Below, piece after piece: positions 56,758 to 64,000 of a stretch of 64,000 nt of DNA. Where the stretch lies: the NCBI GenBank assembly GCA_050247235.1, contig JBFWUN010000022.1, forward strand, positions 1-64,000, read 5' to 3'. Origin of the DNA: CAIKBL01 sp050247235. GTDB taxonomy: Bacteria > Pseudomonadota > Gammaproteobacteria > Ga0077536. The notes under the pieces are model-generated. The model made no database searches, was not told the origin of the DNA, and saw only the letters and a list, made by a program, of their open reading frames with translations. A program made the translations under genes and the position numbers. Numbering within the stretch: position 1 is the first letter of the stretch; each line of letters opens with the position of its first letter.

Positions 56758-57333
56758 TCAGAACGGGCGCGCGAGTCCGCCGAGCGGCGCCACCACGAGC
56801 ATCAGCACCAGCTGCAGCAGCACGATGGCCACCAGGGGCGAGAGATCCAGCCCGCCGAGGTTCGGCAGTATCCGCCGGATGGGCCGCAGCAGCGGTTCGG
56901 TCACTGATCCGATCAGGCCGAGCACCGGGTTGTAGCTGCCCGGCGCCACCCAGCTCGCGACCGCCTGGATGATGATCGCGAACATGTACAGGTAGACGAA
57001 CTTGGACAGCAGTTCGCCGACCGTGGCGACCAGCAACGCGGGCAATCCGAGCCGCAGGCCAAGCATCGCGCCGACAATCCAGACGTTCACGATCTGCAGC
57101 ACGACCATCAGCAGAACGCTCGCGCTGTCGATCTTGCCGACAGCAGGAATGTAACGACGCAGCGGACGCAGGACCGGGTTGGTCAGCCGGACGATCGCCT
57201 GGCTGAGCGGGTTGTAGAAGTCCGCCCGGGTCAGCTGCAGCAGCAGGCGCAGCATCACGGCCCCGATGTACAGCCCGAACAGCGTGTTGACGAGGAACAC
57301 CCCGGCATTCGACACGTATCCTCCGCCCATCAT
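56758..57333 (-). CDS. yggT: YggT family membrane protein
   Basis: A 191-residue protein with two copies of the YGGT unit, each with two membrane helices. The first has FYNPLSQAIVRLTNPVLRPL and the second SYNPVLGLIGSVTEPLLRPI. The role is not settled (osmotic or cell-shape effects reported for relatives). The ATG overlaps the proC stop (ATGA). Confidence 0.92.
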   Translation of the reverse strand: MMGGGYVSNAGVFLVNTLFGLYIGAVMLRLLLQLTRADFYNPLSQAIVRLTNPVLRPLRRYIPAVGKIDSASVLLMVVLQIVNVWIVGAMLGLRLGLPALLVATVGELLSKFVYLYMFAIIIQAVASWVAPGSYNPVLGLIGSVTEPLLRPIRRILPNLGGLDLSPLVAIVLLQLVLMLVVAPLGGLARPF

Positions 57334-58154
57334 GCGCCCCCGAATTCCGCGCTGAGTTCCGCCGCCCGCGTCGCCGCGGCCGCGAGTGCCGCGTGAACCA
57401 GGGGCTCGAACCCGCCCGCCGCGAAGACCGCGAGCGCGCGCTCGGTCGTACCCCCGGGGGACGTGACCTGCGCGCGCAACATGCCGGGGTCCGCCGGGGA
57501 GGTCCGGGCGAGTTCGGCGGCGCCCGCCGCGGTCTCGATCGCCAGACGTCGCGCCACGTCGGCCGGCAGGCCGAGCGCAACCCCGGCGCGTTCGAGGGAT
57601 TCCAGGAACAGGAAGAAATAGGCCGGTCCGCTGCCCGACAGGGCCGTCACCGCATCGAGGAGCGCCTCCTCGGCCACCCACTCGACGCACCCGACCGCCG
57701 CGAGCAGCCGCTCCGCCAGCGCCCGCATCCCGTCCGGTGTCTCTGGTGTCGCGAACAGGCCCGTCGCGCCGCGGCCGACCAGCGCGGGCGTGTTCGGCAT
57801 CGCGCGGACCAGCGGCAGCGGGGCGCCGATCCAGCGCGCGAGCGACGCCGTGGTGATGCCCGCCGCGATGGACACGACGAGTGGCCTTCGGCGGGCGAAC
57901 GGCTCCGCCAGTGCGCGCACCACGTCTTTCATCTGCTGCGGCTTGACCGCGAGCAGGACGACGTCGGCGCCGTCCACCGCGGCATCATTCCGCGCCGTGA
58001 CTTCCACGCCGAAATCGGCGGCGAGCGCCGCGCGCGCGGCGGCGAGCGGCTCGGCGACGACGATCGCCGCCGGGGCATGACCGCGCCGGCACAGTCCGCC
58101 GAGGATCGCGCGGCCCATGTTGCCGCCCCCGATGCAGGCGATCCGTTCGTTCAT
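57330..58154 (-). CDS. proC: pyrroline-5-carboxylate reductase
   Basis: A 274-residue NADPH enzyme for the last step of proline synthesis. N-terminal CIGGGNMGRAILGGL Rossmann loop; LLAVKPQQM in the middle; C-terminal ALSGSGPAYFFLFLESL forms the dimer and substrate site. The closing tail AQVTSPGGTTERAL is typical. Confidence 0.96.
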   Translation of the reverse strand: MNERIACIGGGNMGRAILGGLCRRGHAPAAIVVAEPLAAARAALAADFGVEVTARNDAAVDGADVVLLAVKPQQMKDVVRALAEPFARRRPLVVSIAAGITTASLARWIGAPLPLVRAMPNTPALVGRGATGLFATPETPDGMRALAERLLAAVGCVEWVAEEALLDAVTALSGSGPAYFFLFLESLERAGVALGLPADVARRLAIETAAGAAELARTSPADPGMLRAQVTSPGGTTERALAVFAAGGFEPLVHAALAAAATRAAELSAEFGGA

Positions 58155-58184
58155 ACCGTCGTCCCCCCTTGAAGGTCGGCGAGT

Positions 58185-58877
58185 TTACACCAGCGCGTCG
58201 CGCGGCAGGCGCGGCCCGAAAACCGCGGTGCCGATGCGGACGATCGTCGCCCCCTCGGCGATCGCGACCTCGAAATCCGCCGACGTGCCCATCGACAACG
58301 TGTCGAGTCCGGTGCCGCAGGCCGCGAGGAGTTCCCGCAGGTGCCGGAACGCTGCGCGGTGTCGTGCCGGGTCCGCGTGCGGGGCAGGCATGCCCATCAG
58401 TCCGCGCAGCCGCAGGCGGGGCAGGTCCGCGAGTGCAGTGACGAGCTGCGGCACCTCGCCCGGGGCGACTCCGCCCTTGGTGGGTTCCGCGTCCAGGTTG
58501 ACCTCGATGCAGCACTGCAGGGGCGGCAGGTGCGCGGGCCGCTGGTCGTTCAGGCGTTCGGCGATTGCCAGCCGGTCGAGTCCGTGGCACCAGTCGAAGC
58601 GGGCGGCGACGTCACGGGTCTTGTTGCGCTGGAGCCTGCCGATGAAATGCCAGCTCAAGTCGAGCCCCTCGAGTGCCGCAATTTTCGGCAGAGCTTCCTG
58701 GACATAGTTCTCGCCGAAGGCCCGCTGACCCTGCGCGGCGAGCGTGCGGATGGCGTCGAGCGACTGCCCCTTGCTGACCGCGAGCAACGCGACCCCGGCG
58801 GGATCGCGCCCGGCGGCCTGCGCCGCGGCAGCGATGCGGTGGCGGATCTCCACCCACGGTGAGGTGCTGGTCGGCAT
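58185..58877 (-). CDS. yggS: PLP homeostasis protein YggS (PLPBP)
   Basis: A 230-residue PLP-binding TIM-barrel protein. Lys36 in LLAVSKGQ would carry PLP, as in E. coli YggS. GENYVQEALPK and HFIGRLQRNK are conserved. It lies 30 bases before proC and is divergent from pilT. Confidence 0.95.
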   Translation of the reverse strand: MPTSTSPWVEIRHRIAAAAQAAGRDPAGVALLAVSKGQSLDAIRTLAAQGQRAFGENYVQEALPKIAALEGLDLSWHFIGRLQRNKTRDVAARFDWCHGLDRLAIAERLNDQRPAHLPPLQCCIEVNLDAEPTKGGVAPGEVPQLVTALADLPRLRLRGLMGMPAPHADPARHRAAFRHLRELLAACGTGLDTLSMGTSADFEVAIAEGATIVRIGTAVFGPRLPRDALV

Positions 58878-59001
58878 GCGGTCGTCTCCAGGCTGGACGC
58901 GGTCCGGCCGGGCGCTGCGTCGCGGTGTCCGGTACGCCGCGTGATGCGGCCAGGCATGGGACGGGAAGCGCGCGGGCGCCGGTGCGGCGGTGTGCCATCA
59001 G

Positions 59002-59030
59002 TGGCAAATTTCCGCCCAGCTAATTAGAGT
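59002..59030 (+). promoter_or_regulatory. candidate pilT promoter in AT-rich gap
   Basis: TGGCAA (59002-59007), 17 bases, TAGAGT (59025-59030) are the best sigma70-like pair before pilT. The gap from 58878 to 59119 turns AT-rich from about 59000. The match is weak. Confidence 0.3.
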
Positions 59031-59119
59031 CATCGAAAAGGAATCAAGTAGGAACTGCAACGCCCTGCATTCTAAAGAATCGCGGCAGGGCTGGCGAAGG
59101 TTCCGGAAAGGGTGGCGAG

Positions 59120-60154
59120 ATGGATATTGGCGAGTTGTTGGCGTTCAGCGTGAAGAACGGGGCCTCGGACCTGCACTTGTCGGCCGGGCTCCCTCCCATG
59201 ATCCGCGTCGACGGTGACGTGCGGCGCATCAACGTGCCGGCGATGCAGCACAAGGACGTTCACGATCTCGTCTACGACATCATGAACGACAAGCAGCGCA
59301 AGGACTACGAAGAGTTCCTGGAGTGCGACTTCTCGTTCGAAATCCCGGGACTCGCGCGCTTCCGCGTCAACGCGTTCAACCAGAACCGCGGATCCGGTGC
59401 GGTGTTCCGCACGATTCCGTCGACGATCCTGAGCCTGGAGGACCTGAAGGCACCGAACATCTTCAAGGACATCTCCGATTATCCCCGCGGCGTCGTGCTG
59501 GTCACCGGGCCGACCGGCTCCGGCAAGTCGACCACGCTCGCGGCGATGATCAACCACAAGAACGAAAACGAGTACGGCCATATCCTGACGATCGAGGACC
59601 CGATCGAGTTCGTCCACCAGAGCAAGAAGTGCCTGATCAACCAGCGCGAGGTGCATCGCGACACGCTCGGCTTCAACGAAGCGCTGCGCTCGGCACTGCG
59701 CGAGGATCCGGATACCATCCTGGTAGGCGAAATGCGCGACCTGGAGACGATCCGGCTCGCGCTGACCGCCGCCGAAACCGGTCACCTGGTGTTCGGCACC
59801 TTGCACACGAGCTCGGCGGCGAAGACGATCGACCGCGTGGTCGACGTGTTCCCGGCGGAGGAGAAGGACATGGTGCGCGCGATGCTGTCCGAATCCCTGC
59901 GCGCGGTCATTTCCCAGACGCTGCTGAAGAAGAACGGCGGCGGTCGCGTCGCCGCGCACGAGATCATGATCGGCACCCCGGCGATCCGCAACCTCATCCG
60001 CGAGAACAAGATTGCCCAGATGTACTCCGCCATCCAGACCGGCCAGCAGTTCGGCATGCAGACGCTCGACCAGTGCCTGCAGCAGCTCGTGCAGAAAGGC
60101 ATGGTGTCCAAGGTGGAGGCCCGCCTGAAAGCCCAGAACAAGGACCTGTTCTGA
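59120..60154 (+). CDS. pilT: type IV pilus retraction ATPase PilT
   Basis: A 344-residue hexameric retraction motor. MDIGELLAFSVKNGASDLHL opens the PAS-like domain; Walker A GPTGSGKST is near 130; Walker B is LVGEMRDLET; HTSSAAKTIDRVVDVF and the AIRNLIRE helix match PilT closely. It is the first of three PilT-family genes and lies 242 bases after the divergent yggS. Confidence 0.96.
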   Translation: MDIGELLAFSVKNGASDLHLSAGLPPMIRVDGDVRRINVPAMQHKDVHDLVYDIMNDKQRKDYEEFLECDFSFEIPGLARFRVNAFNQNRGSGAVFRTIPSTILSLEDLKAPNIFKDISDYPRGVVLVTGPTGSGKSTTLAAMINHKNENEYGHILTIEDPIEFVHQSKKCLINQREVHRDTLGFNEALRSALREDPDTILVGEMRDLETIRLALTAAETGHLVFGTLHTSSAAKTIDRVVDVFPAEEKDMVRAMLSESLRAVISQTLLKKNGGGRVAAHEIMIGTPAIRNLIRENKIAQMYSAIQTGQQFGMQTLDQCLQQLVQKGMVSKVEARLKAQNKDLF

Positions 60155-60250
60155 GCACGTCCCCGGATTCGAGGGAGTTGGCCGCGGCGCGGGTTCACGC
60201 CGCGGGAATCGACAGCCGCGGCGTCACCGCCAACAGCGAGGAGAATCGAA

Positions 60251-61417
60251 ATGGAACGTGAACAAGCCATCAAGTACATGCGCGACCTGCTCAAGCTCAT
60301 GGTCGACAAGAAGGGCTCGGACCTGTTCATCACCGTCGAGTTTCCGCCGGCCATCAAGATCGACGGCAAGGTCACCCCGGTCTCCAAGACCAAGCTGACC
60401 GCCGAGAACACCAAGGCGCTGACCTACGCGATCATGAACGACCGCCAGCTGAAGGAGTACGAGGCGACGAAGGAATGCAATTTCGCGATCGCACCCGCAG
60501 GCATCGGGCGATTCCGTGTCAACTCGTTCATCCAGCAGGGGCACACCGGCATGGTGCTGCGCACGATCGAGACCAAGGTTCCCACCCTGGACGGGCTCGG
60601 CCTGCCGGAGGTCATGAAGGAGATCTCGATGACCAAGCGCGGTCTCGTGATCATGGTGGGCGGCACCGGTTCGGGCAAATCCACGTCGCTCGCGGCGATG
60701 ATCAACCACCGCAACGAGAACAGCTACGGCCACATCATCACGATCGAGGATCCGATCGAATACGTCCACCCGCACAAGAACTGCATCGTCATGCAGCGCG
60801 AGGTGGGGGTGGACACGGATGACTGGGAAATCGCGCTGAAGAACACGCTGCGCCAGGCGCCGGATGTGATCCTGCTCGGCGAAATCCGCGACCGGCACAC
60901 GATGGAATTCGGACTCGCGTTCGCGGAGACCGGTCACCTGGCGATGGCGACCCTGCACGCGAACAGCGCGAACCAGGCGCTCGATCGCATCATCAACTTC
61001 TTCCCGCAGGAACGACACCAGCAGCTGTTCATGGACATGTCGCTCAACATGAAGGCGATCATCTCCCAGCGGCTGCTCAAGAAGTCGGACGGCAAGGGGC
61101 GGGTCGCCGCCATCGAGGTGATGCTGAACTCGCCGCTGATCTCGGACCTCATCCTCAAGGGCGAGATCCACATGATCAAGGAGATCATGGCCAAGTCGAA
61201 CGAACTCGGCATGAAAACGTTCGACCAGGCGCTGTTCGATCTCTACGAGGCGGACCTCATCGCCTACGAGGACGCGCTGCGCAACGCGGACTCGATGAAC
61301 GAACTGCGCCTGCGCATCAAGCTGCAGGGCAAGGCGGCGAAGGTCAGCGACAAGCTGAGCGGGCTCGACCACCTGGCGCTGGAGGAATCCGCCGAAGAGA
61401 GCGGCATGCTGCGTTGA
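60251..61417 (+). CDS. pilU: PilT-paralogue ATPase PilU
   Basis: A 388-residue retraction ATPase paralogue. GSDLFITVEFPPAIKIDGKV, Walker A GGTGSGKST near 138 and Walker B LLGEIRDRHT match PilU, and the C-terminal tail of about 40 residues after RLRIKLQGKA is also PilU-like. PilU helps PilT under load. It starts 96 bases after pilT. Confidence 0.93.
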   Translation: MEREQAIKYMRDLLKLMVDKKGSDLFITVEFPPAIKIDGKVTPVSKTKLTAENTKALTYAIMNDRQLKEYEATKECNFAIAPAGIGRFRVNSFIQQGHTGMVLRTIETKVPTLDGLGLPEVMKEISMTKRGLVIMVGGTGSGKSTSLAAMINHRNENSYGHIITIEDPIEYVHPHKNCIVMQREVGVDTDDWEIALKNTLRQAPDVILLGEIRDRHTMEFGLAFAETGHLAMATLHANSANQALDRIINFFPQERHQQLFMDMSLNMKAIISQRLLKKSDGKGRVAAIEVMLNSPLISDLILKGEIHMIKEIMAKSNELGMKTFDQALFDLYEADLIAYEDALRNADSMNELRLRIKLQGKAAKVSDKLSGLDHLALEESAEESGMLR

Positions 61418-61439
61418 GCGGCCGGAGGGAGGGCCCGCC

Positions 61440-62498
61440 ATGGACATCACACCGTACCTGAAGCTCCTGCGTGACAAGAACGGGTCGGACCTGTTCTTCA
61501 GCGTCGGTGCGCCGGTCAAGATCAAGATCGAGGGCCAGGTCAGTTCGGTCGGCAAGACCGTGCTGTCAGGAGAGCTCACGCGCGCCGCGGCATACGGGGT
61601 GATGACCGCGGCGCAGATCGATCGGTTCGAACAGACGATGGAATGCGATTTCGCGATTTCGCTCGACGACAAGTCGGCGCGCTATCGCGTCAACGTGTTC
61701 CGCCAGCGCGGTGAAGTCGGCATGGTGCTGCGCCGGATCCCGTCGAACATCCCGACGATCGACGAACTCGGGCTGCCCGAGATCCTCAAATCGCTGGTCA
61801 TGCACAAGCGCGGCCTCATCCTGATGGTGGGCGCCACCGGTTCCGGCAAATCCACGACGCTCGCGGCGATGGTGAACGAACGCAACCAGAAGATGTCAGG
61901 ACATATCCTGACCATCGAAGATCCGATCGAGTTCTCGCATCCCAACCTGAAGTCAATCGTGAACCAGCGCGAAGTGGGGGTGGACACCCTGACCTACCGC
62001 GCCGCGCTGCGGGCGTCCCTGCGCGAGGCCCCCGACGTGATCCTGATCGGCGAGATCCGGGATCGCGAAACAATGGAGGCGGCGCTGGAACTGTGCAACA
62101 CCGGGCACCTGTGCATGTCCACCCTGCACGCGAACAATGCCAACCAGGCGATGGAACGGGTCATCAACCTGTTCCCGCAGGAACTGCACAAGCAGCTGTT
62201 CCTCGACCTGTCGCTGAACGTGCGCTCGGTCATCTCGCAGCGTCTCGTGCAGGGCATCGACGGGTTCCGCGTGGCCGCGATCGAGATCATGATCAACACG
62301 CCGCACATCGCCGACCTCATCCTCAAGGGACATATCGGGTCGATCAAGGAGGCGATGGAGGCGAGCGGCGCGAAGGGCATGCAGTCCTTCGACATGGCGC
62401 TCTACAACCTCTACAAGGAGGAGCGCATCGATCTCGAGGAGGCGCTCAACAACGCCGACTCGCGCACCAACCTGGAGGCGCGCATCAACTTCGGCTGA
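61440..62498 (+). CDS. third PilT/PilU-family ATPase
   Basis: A 352-residue ATPase, 22 bases after pilU and preceded by GGAGGGAGG. Walker A is GATGSGKST near 130 and Walker B ILIGEIRDRET, so it is probably active. It resembles PilU (GSDLFFSVGAPVKIKIEGQV) but lacks the long tail, ending shortly after LEARINFG. It is likely a duplication of pilU. A separate role, for example with the MSHA-like pilus, is possible. Confidence 0.93.
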   Translation: MDITPYLKLLRDKNGSDLFFSVGAPVKIKIEGQVSSVGKTVLSGELTRAAAYGVMTAAQIDRFEQTMECDFAISLDDKSARYRVNVFRQRGEVGMVLRRIPSNIPTIDELGLPEILKSLVMHKRGLILMVGATGSGKSTTLAAMVNERNQKMSGHILTIEDPIEFSHPNLKSIVNQREVGVDTLTYRAALRASLREAPDVILIGEIRDRETMEAALELCNTGHLCMSTLHANNANQAMERVINLFPQELHKQLFLDLSLNVRSVISQRLVQGIDGFRVAAIEIMINTPHIADLILKGHIGSIKEAMEASGAKGMQSFDMALYNLYKEERIDLEEALNNADSRTNLEARINFG

Positions 62499-62544
62499 GC
62501 GCCCGCGCAAGGAGCGCCCGCCCGGGCACGACCGGCGCGCGGCG

Positions 62545-63555
62545 TCAGGCGGCGTCCGCCAGCGCCGGCAGGACCTCCTCCTGCAGCGCCGCCACCGTGT
62601 CCATCGACTGTCCGAACGGCACGTCGCCGAAGGCGATGCGGCAGAGCAGGTAATTGATCCCGGCCGCGGCGATCTGCTCCGCCGCCTGCTCACGGACGGT
62701 GGCCGCGGTGCCGACGAGGCACAGCCCCGCCTTGCGCGCATCGGCGAAATTCTCCGGGAAGTTCAGCGGGATCTGCATGTTCTTCTGACGCCAGAGGTAG
62801 AGCAGGCTCGTGAACCAGCGGTGGTAGGCGCTCTCCGCCACCTTGACCGCGGCGCTCTCGGTAGGCGCGATCACGATGTGGCGGCTCATCCCCATCAGCG
62901 GCAACGGCGCGCCGGCAGGCTGCGTGCGGGCCCAGCCTTCGCGGAAGGCATCGGTGATCGCGCGCACCGCCTCGACAAAACCGTTGGACATCAGGTTCAT
63001 CCGCTGGCCGGCGGCCCACGAGGCCGTATCCGGCCTCGCCGCGCCGTACCACAGCGGCGGATGCGGTCGCTGGAACGGCGGCAATTCGACCGGGACATCG
63101 GTGAAGGCGTAATGCTTGCCGGCGAAATTCAGCCGGCCCTGGGTCATGCCCTGCATCACCACCTCCAGGACCTCCTGGTAGCGCTCCTGAAGATCGCCAC
63201 TCATCCCGTAGAAGCCCATCTCGATCGGCGAAATGCCGCGCCCGATTCCGAGTTCGAGCCGTCCCTCGCTCATCTGGTCGAGCATGCAGATCTCTTCGAG
63301 CAGTCTGAGTGGGTGGTAGATGCTCATCGTATAGACCATCGGCCCGAAGCGCAGGCGTGACGTGCGCTGCGCGACCGCCGCGAGATACACGCTCGGCGCG
63401 GCGGCGATCCCGAGGGGTGTGCCGTGATGCTCCGCGAGGTGATAGGCGTGGAATCCCGCGCGATCGTACGCAGCGACCAGCTCCAGCCGTTCGCGATACT
63501 GCTGATGCGGCGGCTGCGGCCCGCGATCCATGTGGTCGAACACACCAAACTTCAT
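62545..63555 (-). CDS. LLM-class flavin-dependent oxidoreductase
   Basis: A 336-residue luciferase-like monooxygenase. The start MKFGVFDHMDRG, AYHLAEHHGTPL, SEGRLELGIGRGI and the segment RPDTASWAAGQRMNLMSNGF are typical of this family. It uses FMN or F420; the substrate is unknown. It converges on the third PilT-family gene with a 46-base gap. The ATG at 63555 was preferred to a longer frame. Confidence 0.88.
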   Translation of the reverse strand: MKFGVFDHMDRGPQPPHQQYRERLELVAAYDRAGFHAYHLAEHHGTPLGIAAAPSVYLAAVAQRTSRLRFGPMVYTMSIYHPLRLLEEICMLDQMSEGRLELGIGRGISPIEMGFYGMSGDLQERYQEVLEVVMQGMTQGRLNFAGKHYAFTDVPVELPPFQRPHPPLWYGAARPDTASWAAGQRMNLMSNGFVEAVRAITDAFREGWARTQPAGAPLPLMGMSRHIVIAPTESAAVKVAESAYHRWFTSLLYLWRQKNMQIPLNFPENFADARKAGLCLVGTAATVREQAAEQIAAAGINYLLCRIAFGDVPFGQSMDTVAALQEEVLPALADAA

Positions 63556-63684
63556 GTGGCACCCCGCGAGGCCGTGATCCTGTGCGCCGGAGAATAGCAG
63601 AGCGCAGTCGCGCGCGGTCGGTTGTTGCACGCCCGACAGGTTGCATAAGATGCGACGTCCGCCACGTTCACCCGGGGAACCCGC

Positions 63685-64000
63685 ATGTCAGCGCCCATCG
63701 AAGTCCTGCCGCCGGAAGCCGTCACGCCCGCCTGGATCACGGCGGCCCTGGCCCGCCACGGTATCGATGCACGGGTGAGCGGATTCGACATGGAAACGGT
63801 CGGCACCGGCCAGCTCGGCGAGACGCGTCGCTTCCGGCTGCGGTATGCCGGCACGCCGCCCGCGGGCGCGCCCGCGAGCGTTGTCGGAAAATTCTCATCG
63901 GCCAATCCCGTCGCCCGTGACTCGGGTCGCACGATGGGCTGGTACCGCGCGGAAGTGATGTTCTACCAGAAGCTCGCCGCGCGGGCGCGCATCCGGACGC
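63685..64000 (+). CDS. phosphotransferase-like protein, N-terminal fragment
   Basis: The first 105 codons of a gene cut by the window end. It reads MSAPIEVLPPEAVTPAWITA, then GFDMETVGTGQLGETRRF and VVGKFSSANPVARD, the opening of APH/ecdysteroid-kinase-like phosphotransferases often found near acyl-CoA genes. A GGGGAA site is 9 bases upstream. Substrate unknown. Confidence 0.65.
   Translation, partial: MSAPIEVLPPEAVTPAWITAALARHGIDARVSGFDMETVGTGQLGETRRFRLRYAGTPPAGAPASVVGKFSSANPVARDSGRTMGWYRAEVMFYQKLAARARIRT

Noticed and set aside
59002..59015. TGGCAAATTTCCGC as a sigma54 promoter for pilT
   Set aside because: The GG and GC pairs are 9 bases apart instead of 10, and the -12 part lacks TTGC.

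Overview
This is a very GC-rich bacterial chromosome segment, densely packed with genes, with no phage, insertion sequence, CRISPR array, tRNA or rRNA visible. Several gene neighbourhoods point to a Gammaproteobacterium: rpmB-rpmG-radC-coaBC-algC-argB-slmA-pyrE, and metW/metX-yggT-proC-yggS-pilT-pilU. The order within the class cannot be fixed from the window. Long antisense open frames are abundant, as expected at this base composition, and were ignored.

Region 1 (1-20006) is dominated by a MSHA-like type IV pilus biogenesis locus on the minus strand. It runs metF, a sigma54 response regulator, mshM (AAA ATPase), mshL (secretin), mshN (TPR), mshE (assembly ATPase with a c-di-GMP-binding MshEN domain), mshG (platform protein), mshI/J/K-like genes, then two pseudopilin-like genes. 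It converges on a membrane histidine kinase gene (3389-5068). Beyond that lies a minus-strand ABC-2 exporter cluster (permease, small TPR-like protein, prepilin, ATPase) and the start of a PAS protein cut by the window edge. Region 2 (20007-23934) is a 559-base intergenic stretch with an AT-rich island and a perfect 20-base palindrome, followed by a PAS/GAF/GGDEF/EAL protein that could set the c-di-GMP level read by MshE.

Region 3 (24119-32290) holds central carbon genes tkt-gap-pgk, then a compact three-gene operon: a NicX-like iron dioxygenase homologue, an unusual acyl-CoA dehydrogenase relative and an AMP-forming acyl-CoA synthetase. Region 4 (32291-46827) carries a five-PAS hybrid histidine kinase preceded by an overlapping gene for a solute-binding lipoprotein, an MFS transporter, an RsuA-type pseudouridine synthase, a TraB protein, a small secreted Arg/Tyr-rich protein, mutM, a GldA/F/G-like ABC system and a fatty acid desaturase.

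Region 5 (46856-64000) is housekeeping: ribosomal proteins L33 and L28, radC, coaBC, algC, argB, slmA, a DUF4124-type protein, pyrE, metW, metX, yggT, proC, yggS, then pilT, pilU and a third PilT-family ATPase, a luciferase-like oxidoreductase and the start of a phosphotransferase-like gene.

The most unusual signal is a pair of 111-base intergenic elements (32334-32444 and 41413-41523). They share a 65-base core and conserved ends, but each has its own, unrelated 14-base stem segment that is perfectly self-complementary. Both sit between convergent genes.
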